A DNA stretch of 53,362 nucleotides, from positions 1 to 53,362 of the forward strand of contig CAJNDS010000900.1 in assembly GCA_905221605.1 (NCBI GenBank), read 5' to 3'. Shown piece after piece: positions 1 through 9,477 of this stretch. The notes beneath the pieces are model-generated. The model saw nothing but the letters and a program-made list of their open reading frames with translations. It made no database searches and had not been told where the DNA came from. Numbering within the stretch: the stretch's first letter is position 1; each line of letters begins with the position of its first letter. A program made the translations under genes and the position numbers. The stretch comes from Symbiodinium natans. Taxonomy: Eukaryota; Sar; Dinophyceae; Suessiales; Symbiodiniaceae.

Positions 1-552
1 TAAAACCTAAACCCCAAACACCAAACCCTCTACCCTCACCAAGATTCCAAGCCTGGAATCTGGTCAAAATGCTCTGACTTCAGAATCGACAAGTGGACCT
101 AAGCAAGGGCTTCGGGCTGTAGGGCTTAGGGTTTAGGGTTCAGGGTTGTAATGTCCAAGGTTTTCGAGGTTTGGGGCTAAAAAATTTAAAAGGGCTAGAA
201 CAGATAATATTGAAAACTCCTTGGGCCCTTGTGGTATCTCGGTTCTGTTTGCTGTCGGGTTTATTTTAAATAGCATCTTGGACCCTGCTCTGGCAGCAAA
301 GAGGGGTCTCCGACTTCAAAACCGCGACAAGGATGACATGACACTCCAAACACAAAACTGCAGCTGGCAAAACAACCTGTGTTCGCTCATGACTGCCGTT
401 GACATAGGTTTAGGGTTCACCTTGACCACCCGGCCCTTCATAATTTCCGCCATTGTTACTTTGTACACGAAAAAGCGCAACCATAAACACAAAAGCGCAA
501 TTGTTCTCGAAAAGTGCAATCGCGGATTCCCTGCTTTTCTGCATGTCACTGG
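1..552. repeat. Intergenic, degenerate telomere-like repeat
   Basis: This stretch starts with CCCTAAA-type units on the + strand, switches to TTTAGGG-type units near 120-150, and then becomes unique sequence. I see no exon with convincing protein character. It lies downstream of the 620-aa minus-strand ORF and probably contains that gene's 3' flank. Confidence 0.6.
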
Positions 553-2415
553 TCACTGCCGGTCGAGGAGCTTTTCAAGTAGGCATCGAATCTTCACCAA
601 ATACCGTTGAGTGGTCCTCAAACTCGCCGTTGCAGCACTCACTCTCCTGCTTACCCTACTCAATCTCCCTATACAATCCTCGTTTTGCTCACATAGGAAC
701 ATTACAGGAGAGATGATTTCTGCACCGGTTGCTACCTGATCCTTCGTCTCTTGTAAAAGATGGTGCATATAGTGTAATTTGGGGCGGAGTCGAAACCCCG
801 ACACCCCTATGCCCGTGCAGTGGTTCGCCATCCATGTGTACCCCCTCAAAAACGTAAAGCCAGCCTCCAGAAGAAGCTTTCCGCAAGAGTTTGGCATACT
901 GAGCCCGTGGCTGTGCATAACTCCTACATATGACAAGCCGCCACGCATCATCTGGAGCATGGCCGACACCGGTAGGCGATCCTCTTCCAGCTTCAATTCC
1001 TTGAGGACTAGCTGGAGGTAAAACTCTAGCCACATCATGAGAAGGGTAACTTCCGAACCTTTGGCATTCACCCAGGGAAACTTGCTGTATTTCTCGAAAT
1101 TGAAGTTGGATTTGGTGAAGCCCTTCAGATAGATATTCTTGCCCTCTGCAAGACCCCACAGCTTGTACATGGAGTAAGCTCTCTGAAGTCTTTGCAGGAT
1201 TCCTTTGGAATCTCCCGGGTCAAAATCAAAGTATCGCATCGCAGCCAGCCGCACGATACAGCTACCAACGCAATCGCGGAACACACCAAACTTTAGCACG
1301 TGGAAGGGGTCGAACTTGTACATGTTGGCTGGAAAGCGGGCGCTGAATGGTGCATGGTTCAGCGGCGGAAGCGTGTCCCACGGATCACTGGCCGCCATCG
1401 TTGGCAGCCACTCGGGTGCATCACTGCAATCTGTGAAGCTAGCGCCTTCGGCACCGGCATCACACCAGGGGCATATCTTTGTCATGTTGACCACACCTGT
1501 TCGATGATAGCTCCTATTGTACTTGGCAGCTTCCCAGTGCCACTCAGCATCCCCCTTAGCCCCAATGAACGCAAACTTGAAGTTCAAGCCTGACTTGGCG
1601 TGAACTAGGCCACGATGCAGCAGCTGCTCGAACTGCCCAGCGACTTCCTTCAGCAGGCAGGGCAACACTTCCTGGTTTCTGTTGTAAACCTTCGACGGCA
1701 CGGCTGCAATCAGGAAGCGGCTCAAGAAAGAGTGACCTTTGGAATTGTGTCGTAGGTAGTCCCCACACCCATGCTCCAGAGGGCACCCATCAAAACTCAT
1801 CTCCTCAAACTTGCGCTTCCCGAAAAATCGTGCACGTTGCTGGCAAGGCATCCTCAGCCTACTGTTCGGGTTTTGCAAGTGTTCGCGCCTCTGGTCATAC
1901 CGAGTTCGTTTGAGCATGGCAGGGGGTAGGCCGACAGGAAGTTCAAAAGTGAAAACAAAAATAGGGGATTTTTGAAGGGTCCTACCCTTGTCTCCATGAA
2001 CTAGTACTGGTATGCAGCGGCGCCGCTCTGAGTCACTCAGAGAGGTAAAAGCAACATGATCCTTGTGGTAGCTCTTGAAGCAGGACCAAAACTTGGACAG
2101 CATACCCTCCGCTTGGTCCACCTTCAACCCCCCAAGCAAGACTTCCTCGTACTTGTTTAGCAAGACTTGCAAGTAGTCAGTCACTTTCAAGTACGGAATT
2201 GAGATCTCATCCTGCCCACTACTTTCAGGAACACTTAATGTGGAAATTGGAACCTTGAGTGCCAAACCATATCGGTTAAACAAGCGGTGGGCATTTCGCT
2301 CACTGTGATGCTTGTCCACCTTTGCAGCATCCCTCAGGCTTTGCGCTTGGCTCCCATCACTCACGACTGCTGTGGCAATCTCGCCGATGATGCACGCAGG
2401 AGCCTGGGCTTGCAT
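553..2415 (-). CDS. Transposase-like protein (CPWC / DPFH family), 620 aa
   Basis: A single open frame of 620 codons begins at an ATG at 2415 and ends in a stop at 553, unusually long without an intron for this window. Visible motifs in order are HGDKGR (Asp142), KGDAEWHWEA (Asp289), a CPWC zinc-ribbon-like pair (residues 315-318), a DPFHVLKFGVFRD block (Asp369, His372), RPKLHYMHHL (544-553) and CEQNEDCIGRLS (Glu577). This order (Asp, CPxC, Asp-x-x-His followed by K-x-G-V-F-x-D, late Glu) resembles Plavaka/CACTA-group DDE transposases with an RNase-H fold. That match is an inference from motif order, not alignment. I also recognise it as an unnamed multicopy family of dinoflagellate genomes. 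No terminal inverted repeats or target duplication were found, so it may be a domesticated or immobile copy. Unlike genes at 28-40 kb, it has very few CTCT tetranucleotides on its coding strand. Confidence 0.75.
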   Translation of the reverse strand: MQAQAPACIIGEIATAVVSDGSQAQSLRDAAKVDKHHSERNAHRLFNRYGLALKVPISTLSVPESSGQDEISIPYLKVTDYLQVLLNKYEEVLLGGLKVDQAEGMLSKFWSCFKSYHKDHVAFTSLSDSERRRCIPVLVHGDKGRTLQKSPIFVFTFELPVGLPPAMLKRTRYDQRREHLQNPNSRLRMPCQQRARFFGKRKFEEMSFDGCPLEHGCGDYLRHNSKGHSFLSRFLIAAVPSKVYNRNQEVLPCLLKEVAGQFEQLLHRGLVHAKSGLNFKFAFIGAKGDAEWHWEAAKYNRSYHRTGVVNMTKICPWCDAGAEGASFTDCSDAPEWLPTMAASDPWDTLPPLNHAPFSARFPANMYKFDPFHVLKFGVFRDCVGSCIVRLAAMRYFDFDPGDSKGILQRLQRAYSMYKLWGLAEGKNIYLKGFTKSNFNFEKYSKFPWVNAKGSEVTLLMMWLEFYLQLVLKELKLEEDRLPVSAMLQMMRGGLSYVGVMHSHGLSMPNSCGKLLLEAGFTFLRGYTWMANHCTGIGVSGFRLRPKLHYMHHLLQETKDQVATGAEIISPVMFLCEQNEDCIGRLSRVSRRVSAATASLRTTQRYLVKIRCLLEKLLDRQ

Positions 2416-3190
2416 AGGGTTTACATATATGTAGGGCTTACAATATATGGGGTTTTAATCGGGTTTAGGGTTGCCACAGGGTGGAAAAGAGGGCTGAGGG
2501 TTCAGAATAGGGTTTATATAGGTCTATTTTATTGGGGTGTAGGGTTGACGGGTTGGCAGAACCATAGCAACCTACAAGGGCTGATGCAGCTTGAGAGAGT
2601 ATGGGGGCATCGGCCGAAACAGACCCTATAAACCCGATAGACCCTGCAGGAACCCTATACGCCTTGCAATCCCTAGACCTCGAACCATTTGCAAGGACGC
2701 TGTGGGGCCCGAGTTCGATCCCCTAAAACACCCGAACCCGAGCCCGAGCCAAAACCCTCTAACTCTCCTACCCCAGCCCTGTAAGTCATACACCCCCCCC
2801 CCCCCCCCTTCCCCCCATGCATACCCTAAACCGTGCGAGAGTGCACAGATCGCATACCCAGCATTTGCAAACGAAGAGCTCCATCAGCCACTCGCTCTGC
2901 AAGAGCACGTAGGGTATGCGTTGGCACTGGGCCCTGCAGGCAGGAAAGGTCTTAACACGAAAGATGAGGTCTGCATGCTCGCTCAGTGTAGTTGCAGTCA
3001 AGCACAACTCGCCCTGCTGAAACAAACATTGCTAACTTGTTTGGCACGGCACGGGCGCGCGCAATCAAAACTCCACGTCGCACATTGGGAGAGCCACAAA
3101 CTTCAAAGCGCCGCTGGCAGTCTGTCTAGCTATAGTACACTAGTGTAAACACTTCAGGATTCACCACGTTGCATAGTGAAGGCTCCCTCT
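2416..3190. other. Spacer with telomere-like repeat and poly-C
   Basis: The spacer separates the 620-aa ORF from the last exon of the next minus-strand gene. It holds scattered TTTAGGG-type units (2460-2530), a poly-C run near 2791-2808 and unique sequence with weak open frames on both strands. None of those frames has a recognisable motif, so no gene is called. Confidence 0.5.
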
Positions 3191-3193
3191 AGT

Positions 3194-3345
3194 TTAATCC
3201 TTTTTGGGGCGCTTCGCCGGGGGCTCTTTCGCAGTAGCCTTGGCAGCTGGCCGCTTCGGGGGGGGTGGGGCTTTGATACGTGCGTGCTTTGGCTTGGCCT
3301 GAGCCGGCTCAGGCGCCTCAGCTTTCGTGGCCAGCGTCAGTGTCC
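3194..3345 (-). CDS. Terminal exon, Pro/Lys-rich basic C-terminus
   Basis: The minus-strand frame reads through a Lys/Ala/Pro-rich segment containing KAPPPPKRPAAK and ending EPPAKRPKKD before a TAA at 3196-3194. The KRPAAK and AKRPKKD blocks look like nuclear localisation signals, as is common at the ends of dinoflagellate proteins. It is the most downstream credible exon of the chain running down from about 16.5 kb and probably its 3' end. The upstream boundary is approximate: possible acceptors lie around 3345-3350 after a pyrimidine-poor tract. Confidence 0.6.
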
Positions 3346-3404
3346 TTTTCATAACACAAAACGGGAGAGGACCCTCCTGGTAAGAAGTTCATGAGTCCTT
3401 GCAG

Positions 3405-3840
3405 ATTTCGCCCGTGTCTCCAGTTCTGACGACTCGATCATCCTCAGCTGACTGGCAGTTTAGGGTTCTTAGGGTTATAAGGGAATTATAAGTTAGGGTT
3501 TATAGGGTCTTAGGGTTATCTATGGGGTTTAGCTCGAGAAAGGTATGCTGGTATATTTTTATAGTAGCACAGCCAGGGATCAGCTTTCGACTCTTGCCCA
3601 GCAGCACATCGATTTCAGCTTCTGTCCTTTTAAGGGACAATATACTTTGGGATGCATTTAGTGCCCTTGCACGCTGCTCGAGTCAATATTTGCGTATATA
3701 GGATCGGTTCATGCAAGTCGCGTGTCGCTGTAGCCTTCGACCACACCCTCGGACATGTGCTTCGAGAGCTGTTCACAGCATTCATCCACGGACTTGTGCA
3801 TCTGCAGCAGCTTGCGCAGCATCCTCGCACCGATTGCAAG
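3405..3840 (-). CDS. Three small exons upstream of the basic C-terminus
   Basis: Three coding-like minus-strand islands are separated by telomere-like spacer. At about 3840-3712 a helical segment contains RMLRKLLQMHKSVDECCEQL. At about 3635-3560 a segment contains EAEIDVLLGKSRKLIPGCA. At about 3470-3405 a segment contains AEDDRVVRTGDTGEIC. Each is bounded by plausible AG and GT/GA sites but phases were not fully resolved. The function is unknown. They fit the downstream part of the large minus-strand gene. Confidence 0.5.
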
Positions 3841-3894
3841 AGCCTTTAATTAGAGGGTTTGCGAACGTGCTTGAGTGTGTTTTTTAAGAACGAT

Positions 3895-4165
3895 CGATCG
3901 AAGTGCCAGGCCTCTGCGAGACAGGTTCCGTAGCATTGTCTTCAGGGGGCGGAGGAAGCTGTTTGACTTCATGGTCCGGCATGAGGTCGTCGAGTTTCTT
4001 CAAACGTTTCTGGAGGGCACTGATAGCCTTACTCATCAGACTTGAGGGCTTCGTGGCTTCCTGGACGTCGGGCCAACCCAATTTCTTCAGAAGAGATTTT
4101 GCTTCATCTGATAAGTTTGGCTGTCCCAGAACAGCACCGTCAGCCGCATCATTCCAGCTTTCTGG
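3895..4165 (-). CDS. Exon, helical Lys-rich segment
   Basis: An open minus-strand frame of about 90 codons contains LPESWNDAADGAV, LSDEAKSLLKKLGWPDVQEA and SALQKRLKKLDDLMPDHEV, predicted helical. It follows the exon group at 4.2-4.85 kb and precedes the small exon at 3.84 kb. The acceptor is probably in the CTAAG near 4180, because every frame upstream of that point meets a stop. No catalytic motif is visible. Confidence 0.55.
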
Positions 4166-4199
4166 CAACTCACCTTAGCTGAGGAGTGCAGATCCCAGA

Positions 4200-4850
4200 T
4201 GGCAACGTTGGCAGCGCTTGCACAAGTATCTCGGTTGCATGCAGGAGACCAGAAGACTGAGCCAAAGCATCATTCAGATCGATTTCCATGTCCAGGCCAG
4301 ACATCTCCACATCGGTCCCCTCCCAAAGATCTGTGATAGTAGCTTTTGCCGTTTGCCTGGTGCACGCGACACATGGTGCATGTAAATTGAAACAAACACC
4401 GACACCGTCGAACTTAAAATCGAACATGAAAATGTTCAAGTCGAAGGCACTTCCTGTGGCCTTGCACTTTCAGCTCGCAGTAGTATTTGAGAATACCTCT
4501 CTTGTAAGGGTGCTTCCTTAGCCAGAAAAGCCAGAATATGCAACCACAGCTTTCCAGACACAATGTCTGGAGCTGCTGCCACGTGACCGAATGTATTGTT
4601 CCGGGTCTTTGTTCGCGGCGTCGACAACTGCCTGGATGTCTTCCCTGAGCGTGAAAACATCCCGCGTACCAACCTCTGTGAAAAAAACAAACATGTGTAA
4701 TGTATGTACAACATTGTAGCCGAAGGTCTCGCACATGTTGTAAGGCTCCTGACTCATCTCTTCCTTCGTCAAATACTCGAACATCACAGCCAGTTCCATC
4801 TCTTTCGTGTTTTCGGTTTTCGCCGAAAATTTCCTCACGAAGGCATCCTG
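4200..4850 (-). CDS. Exon group with KTENTKEMELAVMFEYLTKEEM motif region
   Basis: The first exon begins after a TTTTGCAG acceptor at about 4850 and encodes DAFVRKFSAKTENTKEMELA followed by VMFEYLTKEEMSQ. I recognise this helical module (a wxYxTKEEM-like patch) from multicopy unnamed dinoflagellate proteins. A second segment follows a TTTTTTCACAG acceptor near 4672. Two frames stay open there, so I cannot choose between VGTRDVFTLREDIQAVVDAA and the alternative. A third acidic segment near 4350-4200 contains DLWEGTDVEMSGLDMEIDL. Boundaries are approximate and the product is unknown. Confidence 0.5.
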
Positions 4851-5072
4851 CAAAAGATCAAACACACGCTTGTTTTTTTAGTTTTACTCGGCGCTATCTT
4901 TTTAGTTTAGGGTTTCAAAATTCAAGGGTGGTTCAAGGTTACATAAACATTTTGGGCTTATATAAGGGATCATACATGTTTAGGGTATATATAAAGACAG
5001 GGTTTAGGGTACCCCCCCCCCCGCCCCCACCCACCCTCCACATTTCCACATTCAGCATGCACACGCGCGCAC

Positions 5073-6526
5073 CGGTCCGTGTTGAAGCCCGTTTGCTCGA
5101 ACAGCCTGATCACATGATTGCGCTCGTCTCCACCAGCTAGCCACTGGTTGCGGATGCTTTGCTGCACCTTGAAGGTGCCTCTGGCAGTAGGCTCCATAGC
5201 ACGTGAAAGCCTGCGTTGAATGGCAGCGTCACTGGGCCGTGGCTCTGGCAGTCTCGACTTGGCTGCTGCCATCTTGGGCAAACTGGCTTTTGCAGGCACC
5301 AAAGCCAGCGGGTGCGCTGGGGGTTTGGCCGGTTTGGCTTTTGGGGCTGCTGCTGTGGCTTTGGCTGGCTGCTTCTGTGCTGGGGGATGCGCTGCGGCGA
5401 TCTGCTTTGGTATGGGCTCGCTTCGCTGGCTGAGCGGGGACAATTGCTCTGTTGGCGTGAGTTCTCCCTTGCATGTCTTGGGACTTGGTGAGCGTAAGAC
5501 ATCATCGCATTGCTGCACAGCGGTGTGGAGTTGGTCCTCCATTGCTTTCAGCTTTGCCTGGCTTTCGAGAAGTTGCGCTTGCTTTTGTCTGAGAAGAGCA
5601 AGACGTCGGTGCACCTCGTTTTTCTGCTCTTCCTTGTTTTCTGGTCGGTTGTGGGCGTCTTGTTCTGTTTTTGCCCTTGCTGCTTGCTGCTGTTCCTGGG
5701 CCTCTTGTTCTGCTTGTGCCCTTGCCTCCGCTGCTTTCTGCTGTTCCTTGGCCTTGTGTTCTGCTTGTGCCCTTGCCTCCGCTGCTTTCTGCTGTTCCTT
5801 GGCCTCTTGCTCTGCTCGTGCCCTGGCCTCCGCTGCTTTTTGCTCCTCTTGTTCTGCTTGTGCCCTTGCCTCCGCTTGTGCCCTTGCCTCCGCTGCTTTC
5901 TGCTGTTCCTTGGCTTCTCGTTCTGCTTGTGCCCTCGCCTCCGCTGCTTTCTGCTCCTTTTGTTCTGCTTGTGCCCTTGCCTCCGCTTGTGCCCTTGCCT
6001 CCGCTGCTTTCTGTTGTTCCTTGGCCTCTCGTTCTGCTTGTGCCCTTGCCTCCGCTGCTTTCTGCTGTTCCTTGGCCTCTTGTTCTGCTTGTGCCCTTGC
6101 CTCCGCTGCTTCCTGTTGTTCCTTGGCCTCTCGTTCTGCTTGTGCTGTCGCCTCCGCTGCTTTCTGTTGTTCCTTGGCCTCTCGTTCTGCTTGCGCCCTT
6201 GCCTCCGCTGCTTTCTGTTGTTCCTTGGCCTCTCGTTCTGCTTGTGCCCTTGCCTCCGCTGCTTTCTGCTGTTCCTTGGCCTCTTGTTCTGCTTGTGCCC
6301 TTGCCTCCGCTGCTTCCTGTTGTTCCTTGGCCTCTCGTTCTGCTTGTGCTGTCGCCTCCGCTGCTTTCTGTTGTTCCTTGGCCTCTCGTTCTGCTTGCGC
6401 CCTTGCCTCCGCTGCTTTCTGTTGTTCCTTGGCCTCTTGTTCTGCTTGTGCCCTCGCCTCCGCTGCTTTCTGTTGTGCCTTGGCCAACTCTGCTAGCTGT
6501 TCTTGCGCGCTTTGGGTCTCTGAGTC
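5073..6526 (-). CDS. Large coiled-coil exon (17-residue repeats)
   Basis: The exon starts after a CCCTGCAG acceptor at 6527 (the frame meets a TGA just upstream) and runs to a probable GT donor near 5072. The first ~270 codons are tandem copies of a 17-residue unit of the type KAAEARAQAEREAKEQQ, a highly charged continuous helix or coiled coil. They are followed by a normal coiled coil (RRLALLRQKQAQLLESQAKL), a Pro/Ala/Lys-rich linker and a globular end (GTFKVQQSIRNQWLAGG). Open frames on the opposite strand are low-complexity shadows of the repeat. A structural or scaffold role is possible but not shown. The exon sits between the methyltransferase-like part of the chain and the KTENTKEM module. 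Confidence 0.7.
5690..6480 (-). repeat. 51-bp coding minisatellite with 204-bp higher-order unit
   Basis: The coiled-coil exon is built from 51-bp units encoding 17 residues, with occasional shortened units (RAQAEARAQAE). A four-unit block recurs with a 204-bp period: the variant unit carrying AEATAQAE appears near 6141 and again near 6345 with the same neighbours. This indicates recent block duplication by unequal exchange. Confidence 0.85.
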
Positions 6527-6569
6527 CTGCAGGGCTCAAAACGGCAGCTGTGCACATGTTCATGAGATG

Positions 6570-6709
6570 CATGGAGGTCAGGTTTGTGACTCGCCACGGC
6601 CTCTGCGTCTTCTGGTGCGTGGTTTCCCTCGTGGCAGCCGTCTTCCATTTGTGTGTCGAACACGGCTTGGGTTGGCTGCGTGCTTGCGCTTGCTGCGGCG
6701 CTGCCTGCA
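6570..6709 (-). CDS. Short acidic exon
   Basis: After a GTGTGTGCAG acceptor at the edge of the AC microsatellite, the minus strand reads AAASASTQPTQAVFDTQMED and continues through an acidic, His-rich segment to about 6570. The join to the coiled-coil exon is uncertain. The only obvious intron between them would be about 29 nt, or the donor lies further upstream. Product unknown. Confidence 0.45.
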
Positions 6710-6716
6710 CACAAAA

Positions 6717-6770
6717 CCACACAAATACACACACACACACACACAAAAAAAAAAACAAAAAGCCACACAC

Positions 6771-6807
<37 letters not shown>

Positions 6808-7164
6808 AAAAAAAAAACACACACACACACACACAAAACCACACGCGCACACACACACACACACACAAAACCACACACACACACACACACACACAAAACC
6901 ACACACACACACACACAAAACCACACACACACACACACACACAAACACAAACCACACACACACACACACACAAAACCACACACACACACACACCCACACG
7001 CGCACGCGCACGCGCACGCGCACCCGCACGCGGACGCACACGAGCACGAGCACGCGCACGCGCACGCGCACACGCGCAAGTGCACGCGCACGCGCACGCG
7101 CACGCGCACGCGCACGCGCACGCCCACACACACACAACCACACACACACACAACCACACACACA

Positions 7165-7205
<41 letters not shown>

Positions 7206-7538
7206 CCACACACACACCCAAACACGCACGCACGCCCATGCACACTCGCACGAAAACGCGCACGCCCACGACACGCAGACACAGAGACACGGAGACACAG
7301 CGACACAGAGACGCAGAGACACAGAGACACAGACACACATATTTACACACCCAAACACACACACAGATCTCGAGGCACACACACACACAGGCGCACACAC
7401 ACACACACACAGACCCACAGACACAGAGATACAGAGACACAGAGACACAGGGACACAGAGACGCAGAGACACAGAGACACAGGGACAGAGACACACACAC
7501 ACATGCACACACACACACAGAGACACACACACACACAC

Positions 7539-7593
<55 letters not shown>

Positions 7594-7720
7594 CAGAGAG
7601 AGAGAGAGAGAGAGAGAGAACGAGCGGGGCATGACACAGACACAGACACAGAGAGAGACAAAAAGAGAGACACACACACACACAGAGGACGCACAGAGAC
7701 ACGCACAGACACACAGCGAC
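6717..7720. repeat. Compound (AC)n / (ACGC)n / (AGAC)n / (AG)n microsatellite
   Basis: About one kilobase of dinucleotide-based repeat occupies an intron of the minus-strand gene. It runs AC with short A-rich interruptions (6720-6990), CACG/GC-rich AC (6990-7130), AC (7130-7240), ACAGAG mixtures (7270-7540) and AG (7540-7680). The several-hundred-codon open frames over this region on both strands are artefacts of simple sequence. Confidence 0.9.
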
Positions 7721-8165
7721 ACACTTAGTATGTTATACTACACCGACACAGAGACCCATACACACAGGGATGATATATATATATATATATGAATAAGGAA
7801 AAAAAGAATATACGAAGCCAACTATAGACACGACTCAGACAGAGAGCGAGAGATGGAGAGACATGGAGAGTGCATTCAGAAACGAACTTCGCAACTCTCG
7901 CTATAGAGCCGAGGCAACCTGATTCTGCGCCGACTGGAAGGGCACGTTGGTCTGCAGTCGCCGCAACCTGGTTTATAGGGCTTCTACGGCTTTTTTGTCG
8001 TTTAGGATAGGGTTTAGGGGGTAGCGGGGCTCTATCCAGGTCTGCCCAGTTGGACGAACATGAGAGTTATTGGGTTGTTTAGGTGCGCGGGGATCTAGGG
8101 GCTTGCCCAATTGGACGAAATAGTACCTGCGTCTGAAAGTGTTTGACATGTTTATGTGAGACAGT
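7721..8165. other. Intron remainder with (TA)n and a possible microexon
   Basis: This contains a short (TA)n run at 7773-7791, unique sequence, a possible minus-strand microexon at about 7952-7920 (CTGCAG acceptor, then TNVPFQSAQNQ), and telomere-like units near 8000-8030. Apart from the microexon nothing coding is convincing. Confidence 0.4.
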
Positions 8166-8169
8166 GGAC

Positions 8170-8490
8170 AAGCTGTTTTGGAGGAGGGTTTGTTGAAGGG
8201 AACTGGCCTTCTCTTTGCTTGCTTTCAAAGCATCCATCTTTTCTTGCAACTCCTGCCACAAAGTAGCAAACATAAAGGGGTTTACTGGTGGATGCATGCA
8301 TGCCAAAAGCTAACGAGATGTCCGGCCTGGATCTGCCTTTGGATTTCCATCTCATCGTGGGGTTGCTCTTGCTTTATCACCCCAGCCATGGCAATAGCAT
8401 TCAGAATTTGTCCACCCCTGACTAAAGTGGTGGTCGAGCCACCAACGGTGCTCGAGCTAGACGTTGCTTTCATCTCGAGCAGAGAATCTG
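8170..8490 (-). CDS. Exons: Ser/Thr-rich segment and short coiled coil
   Basis: Two minus-strand coding-like segments are visible. The first (about 8490-8320) reads SLLEMKATSSSSTVGGSTTT and continues through a helix containing GGQILNAIAMAGVIKQEQ. The second (about 8285-8170) reads NPFMFATLWQELQEKMDALK and continues ASKEKASSLQQTLLQ, a short coiled coil. A likely acceptor follows the CA-rich ACACACAG near 8490. Both fit the chain between the methyltransferase-like exons and the coiled-coil exon. Boundaries approximate. Confidence 0.5.
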
Positions 8491-8499
8491 TGTGTTGCG

Positions 8500-8700
8500 G
8501 GTTGCAAGGTTGCTGGGGGTGGGGGTGGGGGGGGGTGGGGAGGGGGGACTTGGGAGGCTGTTTGGGAGGCGATCGGGGGTTTTTTCGGAGGCTTTGGGAG
8601 GCTGTTTGGGAGGCGGCCGCCAATTTCCGCCATCCGCCGCCGATTTCCGCCATTTGGCCGCCGATTTCCGCCATCGTTTGTGGCCATTTTTTTCTACACA
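8500..8700. repeat. Short GC-rich tandem repeats (GGGAGGCTGTTT and CGCCGATTTCCGCCAT)
   Basis: Two local repeats are adjacent. One is G-rich with GGGAGGCTGTTTGGGAGGC occurring twice (8548-8612). The other is an 18-21 nt motif based on CGCCGATTTCCGCCAT repeated three times (8615-8675). On the minus strand the second can be read as MAEIGG repeats, but the adjoining Pro-rich frame looks like noncoding G/C sequence, so I do not call an exon. Confidence 0.6.
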
Positions 8701-8829
8701 AGTCCCATCGTGAGCAGGACGTCAGCAGCTAGAAACCAATCCGGTCCAAATCATAGAACATTGTACACGAATGACACACACATGAACTTCCCCACTGGTT
8801 GCTGCTGAAGGCCCTGCAGCTCCTAGAAC

Positions 8830-9002
8830 ACACCAGGTTCTTTGGGAATCAATTCCTTAAACTGAACAGGCACCTTGACACACTCTGCTCTGCGTAAATA
8901 GCAGACAACATCTCCCAGCTCTGCCTCTTCCCACTTAGGAGTGGCATAGCTCAGCCTGGCGAAAATATCCTGGATGGCAATGTGCTCCTGAAGATCGGTC
9001 AC
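8830..9002 (-). CDS. Methyltransferase-like gene, resolved exon 6
   Basis: This exon begins after a CCTGTCAG acceptor (9003-9010) in phase 0, directly continuing the frame of the previous exon. It encodes VTDLQEHIAIQDIFARLSYA and then a segment with WEEAELGDVVCYLR and VPVQFKELIPKEPG. A GT donor is likely near 8830. The segment matches my memory of the region after the methyltransferase-like core in multicopy dinoflagellate proteins. It contains no catalytic motif that I can identify. Confidence 0.7.
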
Positions 9003-9303
9003 CTGACAGGGAGAGGCGGGGGAGGGGGGGGGAGGGGGGGGGAGGGTCAAAATGCTTGTGTGATTTTGACCCACTAAAATTTCCGGTTTAGGGTTTATAG
9101 GGTTTATAGGGTTTATAGGGTTTATAGGGTTTATAGGGTTTATAGGGTTTATAGGGTTTATAGGGTTTATAGGGTTTATAGGGTTTAGGGTCTGTAGGGT
9201 TTAGGGTTTCGCCACCCGCGAAGGGTTTAGGGTTTATATAGTTTAGGGTTTATATAGGGTTTATAAAGTTTATAGGGTTTAGGGTTTATAGGGTTTAGGG
9301 TAC
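9003..9303 (-). repeat. 301-nt intron made of telomere-like TTTATAGGG repeats
   Basis: Between two exons whose phases join cleanly (phase 0) lies an intron with donor GTACCC (minus strand, 9303) and acceptor CTGTCAG. Apart from a C-rich tract next to the acceptor it consists of about a dozen perfect TTTATAGGG 9-mers on + plus TTTAGGG variants. It is the clearest case here of an intron composed almost entirely of telomere-type repeat. Confidence 0.8.
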
Positions 9304-9400
9304 CGTAATTATAAGCCTGGCCTGAGGCGTCGGCCGTGGCATCTGCCGGGTCGGTTCGATCATTTCGACCATCTTCCGTGCAAAGAGTGGAGGATAAATC
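9304..9400 (-). CDS. Methyltransferase-like gene, resolved exon 5
   Basis: The exon starts after CTCTAAG at 9401 and ends at the GTACCC donor at 9303. It encodes IYPPLFARKMVEMIEPTRQM and then PRPTPQARLIIT. The YPP...MV.MIEP pattern is the segment I would expect after the KTYTGSKHLKATG block in this family. It joins exon 6 in phase 0 and exon 4 in phase 2. Confidence 0.7.
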
Positions 9401-9477
9401 CTTAGAGGACTTTGAATGAACAGAAGCATGCTTGTGTTAAGCACACACGCATGCCCTAAGAATATCTTTCACAAGAC

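Noticed and set aside
553-1159. Alternative minus-strand 156-codon frame and plus-strand frames inside the 620-aa ORF
   Set aside because: They are shorter, motif-free and wholly contained within the recognisable transposase-like frame.
5220-7792. Very long open frames on both strands over the coiled-coil exon and AC/AG microsatellite (up to about 800 codons)
   Set aside because: They are reverse-strand shadows of a 51-bp repeat and translations of dinucleotide repeat (Thr-His, Cys-Val). Only the minus-strand coiled-coil frame has normal protein character.
9080-9190. CRISPR-like regular repeat array
   Set aside because: Units are contiguous 9-mers without spacers in a eukaryotic intron; no cas genes.
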